A stretch of DNA of 64,000 bases. It comes from Saccharibacillus soli. GTDB taxonomy: Bacteria; Bacillota; Bacilli; Paenibacillales; Paenibacillaceae. The position numbers were made by a program, and so were the translations under genes. Below the pieces are notes generated by a model. The model was given only the letters and a program-made list of their open reading frames with translations. It was not told the origin of the DNA and searched no databases. Each line of letters opens with the position of its first letter. The stretch's first letter is position 1. This document shows positions 27,830 through 37,243 of the stretch, piece after piece. The stretch covers positions 62,001 to 126,000 of the forward strand of contig NIOB01000004.1 of NCBI GenBank assembly GCA_002189105.1, in the 5' to 3' direction.

Positions 27830-30697
27830 GTGCTGCATCTTTTAATTTTGATTCCGTTCGTAGGGGCGGCGCTGATTCCGCTTATGCGTGCGCTGCCTCG
27901 TATCCATCCCGGTTGGGCGGTACTGCCCGTTCCGGCGGCTTTGTTCATCTACCTGCTCAGTCGGATTCCGGCGATTAGTGAAGGGAAGACAGGCTTCACT
28001 ACGCTGCCCTGGATGCCGGGACTGGGCATTGATCTATCGCTAACCCTGGATGGTTGGAGTCTGCTGTTCGCTCTGCTGATTACCGGCATCGGGTCGCTCG
28101 TCGTGGGATATTCCATGTCCTATATGGGCAAAAATGCGGATTCGATCCGGAACTTCTATGTCTATCTGCTGCTCTTTATGGGAGCCATGCTGGGTGTGGT
28201 GCTGTCGGATAATCTGATGGTGCTGTATGCGTTCTGGGAGTTAACCAGCGTTGCTTCATTCCTGCTCATTGCGTTCTGGTATCGTCGGGAACGTTCGCGT
28301 TATGGCGCACTCAAGTCGATGCTGATTACGGTGTTCGGCGGTCTGGCGATGTTTGCCGGATTTAACTTGCTGTATGCCATGACAGGCACTTACAGCATCC
28401 GCGAGATTGTGTCACAGGCCGCCAGTCTGCCGGAACATTCAATGTTCCTGCCTGCGCTGATTCTGGTGCTGCTGGGTGCGTTCACCAAATCGGCCCAGTT
28501 CCCTTTTCACATCTGGCTGCCGGATGCAATGGAAGCTCCAACGCCGGTCAGTGCGTATCTCCACTCGGCAACCATGGTCAAGGCGGGGCTGTATCTGGTC
28601 GCCCGCATGAGTCCGATCTTCGCGGGCAGCTCAGAATGGTTCTGGATCGTTTCACTGGTTGGCTTGACGACTTTGTTATATGGCTCCTTCAAAGCCATTC
28701 GCCAGACCGACCTCAAAGCGCTGCTTGCCTATTCCACCATCAGCCAACTGGGACTCATTATGAGTCTGCTGGGCGTAGGGTCGGCCGCTGTCTTTTACGA
28801 TGACCCGTCGCAGGCTGCGTTCTTCGGTCTGGCGACGACGGCGGCCGTGTTCCATCTCATCAATCACGCCGTGTTCAAAGGATCGCTTTTTATGGTAGTG
28901 GGGATCGTCGATCACGAAACCAATACACGCGATCTGCGCAAGTTGGGCGGCTTGATGAAGCTTATGCCTGTAACGTTTGTCATCGCCTTGATCGGTGCGT
29001 TCTCGATGGCGGGTCTGCCGCCGTTTAGCGGATTCCTGAGCAAGGAGATGTTCTTCACCGCGATGGTGAATATCCGGGAGTTTGACGCTGCGGGCGCGCA
29101 GTCCTGGATGCTGGTGCTGCCGATCATCGCCTGGGCAGCCAGCGTATTTACGTTCGTATACAGTATGATTCTGGTCTTCAAGACCTTTGGCGGAAGGTTG
29201 CAGATCGAGAAGTTGGACAAGCCTCCGCATGAAGCTTCGGCTGGCCTGCTCACGCCGCCGATTCTGCTCGTTTCGCTCGCAGTCGTCTTCGCTTTCCTGC
29301 CGAACCAACTGGCCTCAGCCCTGATTGGTCCGGCGGTTGCTGCCATTCGCGGAAACGGTCTGACCGTTCAGCAGGCGCATGTCTCGATTCACTTCTGGCA
29401 TGGCTGGACGCCTGAGCTGTTCATGACCCTGGGCGTCGTTATACTGGGGATTCTGCTGTATCGGACGTATACCCGCTTCAGCCTGCTGGATCGGGAGTGG
29501 AGCGGCAGGGATACCCTGAATCGCGCTTACAATGCTGGGTTATCGCTGCTGGAAAATGGCGGACGACGCGTAACGAATCTCTATATGACGGGTTCGGTTC
29601 GACGTTATCTCATCTACATTCTGCTGTTCCTGACGGCGGCGCTGTGCGGTACGCTTCTGTTCTCGCCGAACATTCGACTGGGCATGGAGCATTACGCGCC
29701 CATCACGTTCTATGAAGTGGCGATGGTGGTTGTGATGCTGGCCGCCGCCGCAGCTGTGCCCTTCGCCCGCTCGCGGGTTAACGCCATCTTGTTTACGGGC
29801 GCCGTTGGTTACATGGTGACCGCGTTGTTCCTGGTGTTCCGTGCTCCGGATCTGGCTCTGACCCAGATGATTGTGGAGACGGTCTCCGTGATCTTGTTCC
29901 TGCTCTGCTTCAAGTTCCTGCCCAAGCTCAAGCGGGAGAAGGAGAAGCCTGTATTCAAATGGACCAATCTGATTGTCGCGGCAGGTGTGGGGATTACGAT
30001 GACACTGGTGGCGCTGGCGGCTATGGGCAGCAGCCCATTTGAGCCGATCTCGGAGTATTTTCTGCGGGAGAGCTATGAATCGGCGGGCGGCAAAAATGTC
30101 GTCAACGTCATTCTCGTAGACTTCCGTGGATTCGATACGCTGTTTGAAATTATGGTACTTGGCATTGCTTCGCTGGGCATCTATGGTTTGGTCAAGCTCG
30201 GGGTGCAGGCGTCATCCTCAAAGGATGAAGCAGATGCTTCGGCGTCCCGGCTTCGCCAGCGTCAGGGATTCCCACTCGTCTCCAACGATGTGATCCTGCG
30301 TACCCTGTCGCGCGTGATTGTCTTAATTATCATCGCCTTCTCGTTGTACCTGTTCTTCGCGGGTCACAACAATCCGGGCGGCGGCTTCATTGCTGCGCTG
30401 ATGACCGCGTCCGCCCTGATTCTGTTGGCGGTAGCGTTCGGCATGGAGACCGTGCGCCGAGTGATTCGAGTCAATTATCGGATTCTGACCGCGGTGGGAC
30501 TGAGCATTGCCATTCTGACGGCTTCGGGCTCCTTCCTGTTCGGCGTACCGTTCCTGAGTCATGCGTTTGGTCATTTCCATCTGCCCATACTCGGTGACAC
30601 CGAATTGGCTACGGCTGTTCTGTTTGATCTGGGCGTATACCTGGCTGTCGTTGGCGTCGTGATGAATATTATTTTTACGATAAAGGGGGAAGACTGA
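27830..30697 (+). CDS. mrpA: Na+/H+ antiporter Mrp subunit A fused to subunit B
   Basis: A 955-residue polytopic membrane protein. Residues 1-about 790 are MrpA: the NuoL-like proton-channel core has the conserved MFYAFWELTSVASFLLI-like and FPFHIWLPDAMEAPTPVSAYLHSATMVKAG segments (about 130-250), followed by the MrpA C-terminal region. Residues about 810-955 are a complete MrpB domain (AGHNNPGGGFIAALMTASALIL). B. subtilis MrpA and MrpB are separate (about 800 and 143 residues); no mrpB gene follows here. The GTG start follows AAGGAGG. The complex expels Na+ in exchange for H+ and needs all subunits. Confidence 0.95.
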   Translation: MLHLLILIPFVGAALIPLMRALPRIHPGWAVLPVPAALFIYLLSRIPAISEGKTGFTTLPWMPGLGIDLSLTLDGWSLLFALLITGIGSLVVGYSMSYMGKNADSIRNFYVYLLLFMGAMLGVVLSDNLMVLYAFWELTSVASFLLIAFWYRRERSRYGALKSMLITVFGGLAMFAGFNLLYAMTGTYSIREIVSQAASLPEHSMFLPALILVLLGAFTKSAQFPFHIWLPDAMEAPTPVSAYLHSATMVKAGLYLVARMSPIFAGSSEWFWIVSLVGLTTLLYGSFKAIRQTDLKALLAYSTISQLGLIMSLLGVGSAAVFYDDPSQAAFFGLATTAAVFHLINHAVFKGSLFMVVGIVDHETNTRDLRKLGGLMKLMPVTFVIALIGAFSMAGLPPFSGFLSKEMFFTAMVNIREFDAAGAQSWMLVLPIIAWAASVFTFVYSMILVFKTFGGRLQIEKLDKPPHEASAGLLTPPILLVSLAVVFAFLPNQLASALIGPAVAAIRGNGLTVQQAHVSIHFWHGWTPELFMTLGVVILGILLYRTYTRFSLLDREWSGRDTLNRAYNAGLSLLENGGRRVTNLYMTGSVRRYLIYILLFLTAALCGTLLFSPNIRLGMEHYAPITFYEVAMVVVMLAAAAAVPFARSRVNAILFTGAVGYMVTALFLVFRAPDLALTQMIVETVSVILFLLCFKFLPKLKREKEKPVFKWTNLIVAAGVGITMTLVALAAMGSSPFEPISEYFLRESYESAGGKNVVNVILVDFRGFDTLFEIMVLGIASLGIYGLVKLGVQASSSKDEADASASRLRQRQGFPLVSNDVILRTLSRVIVLIIIAFSLYLFFAGHNNPGGGFIAALMTASALILLAVAFGMETVRRVIRVNYRILTAVGLSIAILTASGSFLFGVPFLSHAFGHFHLPILGDTELATAVLFDLGVYLAVVGVVMNIIFTIKGED

Positions 30698-30698
30698 T

Positions 30699-31052
30699 AT
30701 GGAGGGGATCATGGCGATTGCTGTCGGCGTTCTGTTCATGATCGGGGTCTATCTGATCCTGTCCAAAGTTCTGCTGCGGGTCATTCTCGGGACTTCCCTG
30801 CTCACGCATGGCGTCCATCTGCTGCTGCTGACTATGGCTGGCTTGAAACGCGGGGATGCTCCCGTGCTGAATGGGGGAAGTAAGACGTATACCGATCCGC
30901 TGCCGCAGGCGTTGATTCTGACTTCCATCGTCATCAGCTTTGGGGTGACCGCTCTCTATTTCGTGCTGGCTTATCGGGCGTATCAGACGCGTGGCACCGA
31001 TGAGATCGATGACCAGGATGCCGACGCTGCAGGCAAGGAGGGGGCGTCTTGA
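30699..31052 (+). CDS. mrpC: Na+/H+ antiporter Mrp subunit C
   Basis: A 117-residue NuoK-like subunit with three transmembrane segments (about 5-25, 28-48 and 70-92) and the typical LILTSIVISFGVTALYFVLAYR stretch, here at residues about 71-92. The ATG follows AAAGGGGGAAGACTGAT and lies one base after the mrpA stop, and the 3' end overlaps mrpD, so translation is coupled. The charged tail (EIDDQDADAAGKEGAS) is a little longer than in B. subtilis (113 residues). Confidence 0.95.
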   Translation: MEGIMAIAVGVLFMIGVYLILSKVLLRVILGTSLLTHGVHLLLLTMAGLKRGDAPVLNGGSKTYTDPLPQALILTSIVISFGVTALYFVLAYRAYQTRGTDEIDDQDADAAGKEGAS

Positions 31053-32590
31053 ACAATCTGCTTGTACTGCCTGTCCTTGTACCGATGGCCATTGCGGTCT
31101 TTCTGATGTTTTTCCGCCAGAAGGTTGGACTTCAGCGCATCGTGGGAGTGGTTGGCGGCATCACGAATATTCTCATTGCCGCAGTGATGGTGTATCGCGT
31201 TCATTCCGGCGGCATCCAGACGCTTGAACTTGGCGGCTGGGCGCCTCCTTACGGCATTGTCTTCGTCGCAGACCCGTTTGCCGCGCTTTTGGTGCTGGCC
31301 GCATCGATCACGGCTTTTGCCGTACTGCTTTATTCATTTGCCAGTATCGACCGCAAGCGGGAGGAACATTATTATTACACGGCTTTTCATTTTCTGCTGG
31401 TCGGCGTGTACGGATCATTTATGACGGGCGACATCTTCAACCTGTTCGTATTCTTTGAAGTGATGCTGATCTCGTCCTATGCACTGATTACACTGGGCGG
31501 CTCTGGCAAGCAGATGCGGGAAGCGCCCAAGTATCTGCTGGTAAACATTCTGTCCTCCACGCTGTTTGTAGCGGCTGTCGCCTATCTGTATGCGGCTGTG
31601 GGAACGCTCAATATGGCGCATCTCTCCCAGCGAATTGCTGAGGTAGGACAAGGCGGCGTGCTCAATGTGATCGCCGTCTTGTTCCTGATCGTCTTTTCGC
31701 TCAAGGCTGGTCTGTTTCTCTTCTTCTGGCTGCCTGGAGCGTATGGAGCGCCTCCGTTTGCCGTACGCGCGCTGTTTGGGGCACTGCTGACCAAGGTGGG
31801 ATTGTATGCGATCGTGCGCACTTTTACGCTGATCTTCGCCCATGATCCCTCCTTCACCCACACCTGGATTGCCGGAATGGCGGCAGCCACGATGGTTCTG
31901 GGTGGCATCGGCGCAGCCGCTTATCGGGACATTCCGCGTATTCTGAATTATAACGTCTTGATTGGCGTCGGATTCGTAGCCTTCGGTCTGGCGACCGGAA
32001 CGCGCGATGGCATGGATGGCGTCGTCTTCTACATGCTGCACGACATCCTGGCAAAGGGATGGATGTTTGTACTGGGCGGCATGCTGATTGCGGCAGCGGG
32101 GAGCGATAAACTCGATCAGATGGGCGGGCTGATTCGCAGACGTCCGGGACTGGGTTGGATGTTCTTCCTTCTTGCACTGGCGCTGACCGGAATTCCGCCA
32201 CTGAGCGGATTTGCGGGAAAAGTGCTCATTGTGCGCGGTGGTCTGGAAAATGGGCAGTTAACGCTGTCTCTGGTCGCCTTGGCTTCCAGCCTGCTGACAT
32301 TGTATTCGCTGATTAAGATTTTCCGTGAAGCGTTCTGGGGAACCGAACCGGATTTGATGGAGGAGACCGAGCGTGGAGAATCGAGCGAAGAAGAACGAGC
32401 AGTTGGAGAGGATCGTTCCCGTCCCTATGCGGCTCAGGGTGGAAGACTTGCCGGAATCTCGGCGGTGCTGCTGCTGGTAATGGTCATCGGGATGGGGCTT
32501 GCTGCGAATGGTGTCTATGACCTGGCGAGTCAGGCTGGTGCGGTGCTGGAACATCCTGGCCTCTATATCGAAGCCGTATTGAAGGAGTAG
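31049..32590 (+). CDS. mrpD: Na+/H+ antiporter Mrp subunit D
   Basis: A 513-residue NuoN/NuoM-like channel subunit with about 14 hydrophobic segments. The conserved FNLFVFFEVMLISSYALITLGG segment lies near residue 130-150, and KAGLFLFFWLPGAYGAPPFAVRALFGALLTKVG near 215-245 holds the lysine positions used in proton transfer. A TTG start at 31049 overlaps the mrpC stop (TTGA) and follows AAGGAGGGGG. Near the C-terminus, residues about 430-470 form a hydrophilic, Glu-rich loop. It is part of the membrane arm of the Mrp complex. Confidence 0.95.
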   Translation: MNNLLVLPVLVPMAIAVFLMFFRQKVGLQRIVGVVGGITNILIAAVMVYRVHSGGIQTLELGGWAPPYGIVFVADPFAALLVLAASITAFAVLLYSFASIDRKREEHYYYTAFHFLLVGVYGSFMTGDIFNLFVFFEVMLISSYALITLGGSGKQMREAPKYLLVNILSSTLFVAAVAYLYAAVGTLNMAHLSQRIAEVGQGGVLNVIAVLFLIVFSLKAGLFLFFWLPGAYGAPPFAVRALFGALLTKVGLYAIVRTFTLIFAHDPSFTHTWIAGMAAATMVLGGIGAAAYRDIPRILNYNVLIGVGFVAFGLATGTRDGMDGVVFYMLHDILAKGWMFVLGGMLIAAAGSDKLDQMGGLIRRRPGLGWMFFLLALALTGIPPLSGFAGKVLIVRGGLENGQLTLSLVALASSLLTLYSLIKIFREAFWGTEPDLMEETERGESSEEERAVGEDRSRPYAAQGGRLAGISAVLLLVMVIGMGLAANGVYDLASQAGAVLEHPGLYIEAVLKE

Positions 32591-32596
32591 ATGCCC

Positions 32597-33076
32597 ATGG
32601 CTTTTCAAATTTTGTTAAATCTGCTGATTGCCCTGATCTGGATGATGCTAAATGGCAGTTGGACGGCTTCGGGCTTCCTCGTAGGTTATGTGCTGGGGAT
32701 TGCCGTTTTGTACGTCGTTCGCAGATTTCGCCCGGAGCCTTTTTATCTGACCAAGATCTGGGCGGTGCTCAAGCTTGCGGGGCTGCTGATTCGGGAACTG
32801 CTGATCTCCAGCTTCGAGGTGATCGTGCATATTCTTCGTCCCAAGCTGAATATTCGCCCAGGGATTTTTGAATATCGGACGGAGCTGTCTTCCGATTGGG
32901 AGATCACGCTGCTGGCCTGTATGATCTGCCTGACACCGGGGACGCTGACGCTTGAAGTTTCGGACGATAATCAGACTTTATATATTCACGCATTGGATAT
33001 TTCCGATGTGGAGGAGATGTCCGGCAAGATCCGTGGTACTTTTGAAAAAGCAATCAGGGAGGTGACGCGTTCATGA
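32597..33076 (+). CDS. mrpE: Na+/H+ antiporter Mrp subunit E
   Basis: A 159-residue subunit with two N-terminal transmembrane helices (about 2-40), a third hydrophobic segment and a cytosolic domain with the family segment CLTPGTLTLEVSDDNQTLYIH. The ATG at 32597 was preferred over the one at 32591 because AAGGAG is 9 bases upstream of the former and only 3 of the latter. It overlaps mrpF by 4 bp. MrpE is specific to Mrp systems and has no counterpart in complex I. Confidence 0.93.
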   Translation: MAFQILLNLLIALIWMMLNGSWTASGFLVGYVLGIAVLYVVRRFRPEPFYLTKIWAVLKLAGLLIRELLISSFEVIVHILRPKLNIRPGIFEYRTELSSDWEITLLACMICLTPGTLTLEVSDDNQTLYIHALDISDVEEMSGKIRGTFEKAIREVTRS

Positions 33077-33357
33077 CGACGATCGTGTTAAGCTTGGCGC
33101 TTGCCATTTTGGCTGCGGCTATATTGGGATGTACCTACAGACTAATCGTAGGTCCCAGCCGTTCCGACCGGATTGCCGCGCTGGATACGATCGGGATTAA
33201 TCTGCTGGCGATGATCGCCGTCCTGTGCATGCTGCTGAATACGCAGGCCTTAACAGAGATCATCCTGGTCATCGGCATCCTAACGTTCCTCGGAACGACG
33301 GTGCTGGCGCGGTATATCGAGAGAGGGAGCGTGATTGAAGATGGCGATGATCGTTGA
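33073..33357 (+). CDS. mrpF: Na+/H+ antiporter Mrp subunit F
   Basis: A 94-residue membrane subunit with three helices (about 5-22, 38-55 and 60-80) and the typical RLIVGPSRSDRIAALDTIG segment between the first two. Start overlaps the mrpE stop (ATGA) after a GGAGG. The end overlaps the mrpG start region. Length fits the family (about 90-94). Confidence 0.94.
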   Translation: MTTIVLSLALAILAAAILGCTYRLIVGPSRSDRIAALDTIGINLLAMIAVLCMLLNTQALTEIILVIGILTFLGTTVLARYIERGSVIEDGDDR

Positions 33358-33739
33358 ATGGATCGCAATTGTACTCGCGCTTATCGGTGCTCTCGTCTGC
33401 GCGATCAGCGCCTTTGGCTTGATTCGTCTGCCTGACGTTTATCTGCGTTCCCATGCGGCGACCAAAAGCGCGGCGCTGGGGGTGCTGTTCATTCTGCTGG
33501 GAGCCTTTCTCTTCTTCTGGATGGTGGACGGGGAGATCAATGCGAAGCTGCTGCTGGCCATTCTGTTTGTGTTCATGACTTCGCCAGTCGCTGGGCATCT
33601 GAACGGACGTGCAGCTTATCGTTCGGGCGTGAAGTTGTGGAAAGGGAGCGTAAGGGACGACTTTAAAGACGTGCTGGAGAGCGGAGGCAAGTCCGCGCCA
33701 GAAGCCGTACACAAGCCGGAGCCGCCCAAGCTTCCGTAA
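33341..33739 (+). CDS. mrpG: Na+/H+ antiporter Mrp subunit G
   Basis: A 132-residue subunit with three transmembrane helices (about 4-28, 42-62 and 68-88) and the conserved GLIRLPDVYLRSHAATKSAALGV loop at about residues 28-50. The start is uncertain: the ATG at 33341 has AGGGAG 11 bases upstream, while the TTG at 33335 and the ATG at 33347 are alternatives. It overlaps mrpF by 17 bp and closes the operon. The C-terminal 40 residues are charged and longer than in B. subtilis. Confidence 0.93.
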   Translation: MAMIVEWIAIVLALIGALVCAISAFGLIRLPDVYLRSHAATKSAALGVLFILLGAFLFFWMVDGEINAKLLLAILFVFMTSPVAGHLNGRAAYRSGVKLWKGSVRDDFKDVLESGGKSAPEAVHKPEPPKLP

Positions 33740-33821
33740 TCTTGTCTTACTGTTAAACGAATCGCAGCAGGCGAATAGGAACGTCTGCGTCTGTGATTCA
33801 AGACAGCCAAATAGCCAACCT

Positions 33822-33863
33822 CATACAAAAAGGAGACCTTTTGGAAGGTCTCCTTTTTGTATG
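33822..33863. terminator. Bidirectional terminator of the Mrp operon
   Basis: A perfect 19 bp inverted repeat (33822-33840 with 33845-33863) with a TTGG loop carries A and T runs on both sides, so it can stop the Mrp operon and the minus-strand protease gene. Confidence 0.93.
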
Positions 33864-33907
33864 AATTGAATTTGTTCATGAAGCGCAGCTTCCATCTTGT
33901 TATAACC

Positions 33908-35638
33908 TCAAGAATTCTGCGGCTGAATCTCCGGGGGAGTCGTTCCGTCTGACTCCGTAGTGTGCAGACGCTCCACAGGCTGAGGCGATGGCTTGTCAGG
34001 CTTCACAGGGTCATTGCGGGAGATCATATAGATCACGAAGGCGACGATGGCCGGAAGGACGATCGATACGATACCTACCGCCATATAGGTAGCCGTCCCC
34101 ATGAAGATGAGGCTGAGTCCCATCAGGATACTGTCAAATACCACGTGTGCGAACATGGCCGTGATATAGCCATAGCGCAGGAAGATGAAGCTGAAGATCA
34201 GCCCCAGGAACAGCAGTTCAATAGGCCGCGTTACGACCGGATAGATCGAATACAGGGTATGACCGAACGCCCAGATCAGTGTCGTGATCGCAGCGGCGAC
34301 CCAGGTGCTGCGCACCAGTTTCTTGAGCATGGGAATCCCGAACAGACGGTAGATGGCCTCCTCGGAGATGCCAGCCATCCACGCCATGATGGGGAACAGC
34401 CACGGATACATCATATTGTAGGTGGACTGTGAATCGTCGGTCGTATAGAACACGCCAAGTGAGCGCTCCAGAACGAAGAAGATGACGGCCTGTACGGCAA
34501 GCAGAATCAATGCCCACAGGTAGCCGGTCTTCGCCGCTTCCCAGACATGCTTGCCGTAACCGGCTTCGCCCCGTCTCATCCACATATTCTGTCCCTGGCT
34601 GCGCCAGAGTGCGTCACCGCCTACGAAGGTGAAGTATACGCCAGCTGCCATAAACAGACCCACGACAATCTGGATGCCCAGTGTGAAGGCAAAGTTCAGC
34701 GAAGAGTAGCTGGTGCTTTCAAAGTAAGGACGCATGTTCCATACGGAAAATATGGAGACGACATAATAGAATAGCGACAGGAAGATCCCTCGTTTGAACG
34801 AAGTGTATCTTCTCAGAATCGATGCAAAGACAATGGCCAGGATACTTAGAACGAGCGTAAGCAGCAGATACCCGCCGTACGTCAGTACACCTGCCCAGAA
34901 CGTTTGCTTGTCGATATAGTCGGTGTAAGACGAAGGAATGGTAAAGTTCGGTCGTACGGACGCCACTTTGTCTCCTTCAAAGGTGACATTCACTTCCAGA
35001 TTGCTGTCGCCAATCTTGATGGAAGGCGCTTGATAGCGTAATCCTGAAGACCCTTCGCTGGTGGTCAGCTCCAGCTTGGCAGGGTCAAGACCCAGGGCGC
35101 GAAGCGCGGGTTCGGCAATCGCTTCTTTTTGAGGCAGAAGCAGTACCCCATTCTCCAGCGGAGGTGGGGCAAAAGCGGTATCCGACAGCTGCTCCGCAAA
35201 TTCAACCGGCAGATCGTTGAAGGCTACGACACGCCCACTCTTGGCTCCAACGTCGATCCTGAGATCGCGGGCAACTCCATCTGCGGTGTACTTGTACATC
35301 ACGCGGAACATCTCATAAGGATAGTCATTCAGATAGGTTCGGTCATACTCACTCAGCAGTTTCTCTCGGGACAGATAACCGTATAGGTTGGAGTCACTGC
35401 GATAAGCGACGCTTGCCTGACCCAGCGATTCGGTGATGCCCAACTGCTTGGAAGCAAATGCGGAAGCCGTGGTTTCAGCCTGCTTGGTGTCGATGAGCGC
35501 ATAGGATTCCTGCTGGTTCATGTCGCTCTGGAAGAGGGTCGTGAAGTTGAACAGGAAATAGATGACCAGTCCGATTGCGGCGGCCAAGCCGAGTTTCTTG
35601 TAATTAACGTGCAGAACACGCTGCTGCGGGTCTATCAT
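33908..35638 (-). CDS. CPBP (CAAX protease/Abi) family intramembrane metalloprotease
   Basis: A 576-residue membrane protein. One N-terminal helix (about 15-33) is followed by a large extracytoplasmic domain (about 35-250) of unknown type, then seven or more transmembrane helices. The C-terminal CPBP domain contains the glutamate pair in SEEAIYRLFGIPML (about residue 410), the FGHTLY histidine and the second histidine in AMFAHVVFDSILM. These are the expected metal-binding positions of glutamic-type intramembrane proteases. Most CPBP proteins are 200-300 residues, so the N-terminal half is unusual. The ATG follows CAAGGAGGAAAACC. The substrate is unknown; it sits between two cation transport operons. 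Confidence 0.85.
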   Translation of the reverse strand: MIDPQQRVLHVNYKKLGLAAAIGLVIYFLFNFTTLFQSDMNQQESYALIDTKQAETTASAFASKQLGITESLGQASVAYRSDSNLYGYLSREKLLSEYDRTYLNDYPYEMFRVMYKYTADGVARDLRIDVGAKSGRVVAFNDLPVEFAEQLSDTAFAPPPLENGVLLLPQKEAIAEPALRALGLDPAKLELTTSEGSSGLRYQAPSIKIGDSNLEVNVTFEGDKVASVRPNFTIPSSYTDYIDKQTFWAGVLTYGGYLLLTLVLSILAIVFASILRRYTSFKRGIFLSLFYYVVSIFSVWNMRPYFESTSYSSLNFAFTLGIQIVVGLFMAAGVYFTFVGGDALWRSQGQNMWMRRGEAGYGKHVWEAAKTGYLWALILLAVQAVIFFVLERSLGVFYTTDDSQSTYNMMYPWLFPIMAWMAGISEEAIYRLFGIPMLKKLVRSTWVAAAITTLIWAFGHTLYSIYPVVTRPIELLFLGLIFSFIFLRYGYITAMFAHVVFDSILMGLSLIFMGTATYMAVGIVSIVLPAIVAFVIYMISRNDPVKPDKPSPQPVERLHTTESDGTTPPEIQPQNS

Positions 35639-35806
35639 GGTTTTCCTCCTTGCCGGGTTTGGCCTCTTACCGACGCGGGCTGACGAGCCTTTCCCCAGGA
35701 AGGAATGGGGTCTGCCCGGTGCGGATGCCTTTCTCTAAAATACCATATTCGGGCAGTCAAATACCACGCAGCAGCAAAGGATTTGACTTTTATAGGGAAC
35801 TGCCGG

Positions 35807-35836
35807 TTGTGGGAAGGGGATGGCTGCGGATATAAT
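35807..35836 (+). promoter_or_regulatory. Promoter of ktrBA
   Basis: TTGTGG 35807-35812 and a perfect TATAAT 35831-35836 with an 18 bp spacer, about 50 bp before ktrB. Confidence 0.55.
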
Positions 35837-35887
35837 AGGACGACTGCTTACAATGACGGAAATTATGGAGAAAGGGGAGCGAAAGTC

Positions 35888-37228
35888 ATGGCGATGGCGG
35901 TTCCCAAGCTTAGATTCGCCCCGCCGCAGATTCTGGCGATCGGCTACGCGGCGATAGTATTCATCGGTACGCTGCTGCTGATGCTGCCCATATCAAGCGT
36001 ATCCGGCCGTTCGCTGCCGGCAATTGATGCTTTTTTTACGGCCACTTCGGCGGTATGCGTGACCGGACTTGTGGTGGTGGACACCGGGACGTTTTTTAGC
36101 ACATTCGGCCAGATGGTCATTCTTATTCTGATTCAGGTCGGCGGGCTGGGCTTCATGACCATGGCGACGCTGTTTGCGCTGGTGTTCCAGCGAAGAATCT
36201 CCCTGCGTGACCGCCTGCTCTTGCAGGAGGCCATGAATCAAGGCTCTGTAGAAGGCATTGTGCGACTGATTCGGCGTGTCCTGTATTATTCGCTGGCGAT
36301 TGAGATGGTCGGAGCCTTGCTGTTTACATTCCGCTTGTCCTTTGATATGCCAATCGGACGGGCGTTTTATTTCGGTGTTTTTCATGCGGTTTCTTTTTTC
36401 AATAATGCCGGGTTCGATATTTTTGGACATTTTCGCAGTCTGACGGAGTATACGACCGACCCGATTATGAATTTTACGTCCATCATGTTGATTGTACTGG
36501 GCGGACTGGGCTTCATCGTGCTGTCTGATCTGGCTGATCTTCGTCATAAGAAGAAGCTGTCGCTTCATTCCAAGGTCGTGCTCTCCACGACTGCTTTTCT
36601 GCTGGTATTGGGCGCGATTGTGATCCTGCTGTTTGAATGGAACAATCCCGGTACGCTCGGTCGTCTGGGCTGGGGAGGCAAGTTCTGGGGCGCCATGCTC
36701 CAATCTACGACGCCGCGCACAGCAGGGATCAATTCGGTTGATCTGACCGCCCTGCACCAAGCCACGCAGTTCCTGCTGCTCATCCTCATGTTCATCGGGG
36801 CTTCACCCGGTTCGACAGGCGGGGGCATCAAGACGACCACCTTCGCAGTGACGATCGGGGCAATGATTACGATGATGCGCGGCCGGGAAGATGTCGTCTT
36901 TTTCCGGTATAGACTGGCACGCGAACGGATTCTCAAGGCGCTCACCATCATTCTGCTCTCCCTTGCGCTGGTGATTGCGGTAGCCATGATCCTGTCAGCG
37001 ACGGAAGATCATGACTTCATGGTCGTGCTGTTTGAGACGATGTCTGCGTTTGGGACCGTGGGATTATCATTGGGTCTGACACCTGAATTGTCCACGTTCG
37101 GCAAGATTCTGATTGCGCTGACGATGTTTGCCGGTCGGGTGGGGCTGCTGACGCTGGTGTATGCACTCAAGCCCAAGAAAAATTTCGAGAAGTACCGGTA
37201 TCCGGAAGGCAAGATCATCATTGGTTAA
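35888..37228 (+). CDS. ktrB: Potassium uptake membrane subunit KtrB
   Basis: A 446-residue K+ (Na+-dependent) channel-like transporter of the Trk/Ktr family. Four membrane-pore-membrane repeats are visible; selectivity-filter glycines appear in TSAVCVTGLVVVDTG, FNNAGFDIFGHF, GASPGSTGGGIKT and SAFGTVGLSLGLT. The start at 35888 follows AAAGGGGAG, and the much longer frame from 35705 is rejected. It is followed 15 bp later by its regulatory partner KtrA. It imports K+ during osmotic stress and complements the Na+ efflux by the nearby Mrp system. Confidence 0.95.
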   Translation: MAMAVPKLRFAPPQILAIGYAAIVFIGTLLLMLPISSVSGRSLPAIDAFFTATSAVCVTGLVVVDTGTFFSTFGQMVILILIQVGGLGFMTMATLFALVFQRRISLRDRLLLQEAMNQGSVEGIVRLIRRVLYYSLAIEMVGALLFTFRLSFDMPIGRAFYFGVFHAVSFFNNAGFDIFGHFRSLTEYTTDPIMNFTSIMLIVLGGLGFIVLSDLADLRHKKKLSLHSKVVLSTTAFLLVLGAIVILLFEWNNPGTLGRLGWGGKFWGAMLQSTTPRTAGINSVDLTALHQATQFLLLILMFIGASPGSTGGGIKTTTFAVTIGAMITMMRGREDVVFFRYRLARERILKALTIILLSLALVIAVAMILSATEDHDFMVVLFETMSAFGTVGLSLGLTPELSTFGKILIALTMFAGRVGLLTLVYALKPKKNFEKYRYPEGKIIIG

Positions 37229-37243
37229 GGGGGTGCATCAACC

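Noticed and set aside
35639-35887. c-di-AMP (ydaO) riboswitch upstream of ktrB
   Set aside because: This RNA is common before ktr genes in bacilli, but its conserved GGGGAACC-type core and pseudoknot segments were not found in the 250 bp available.
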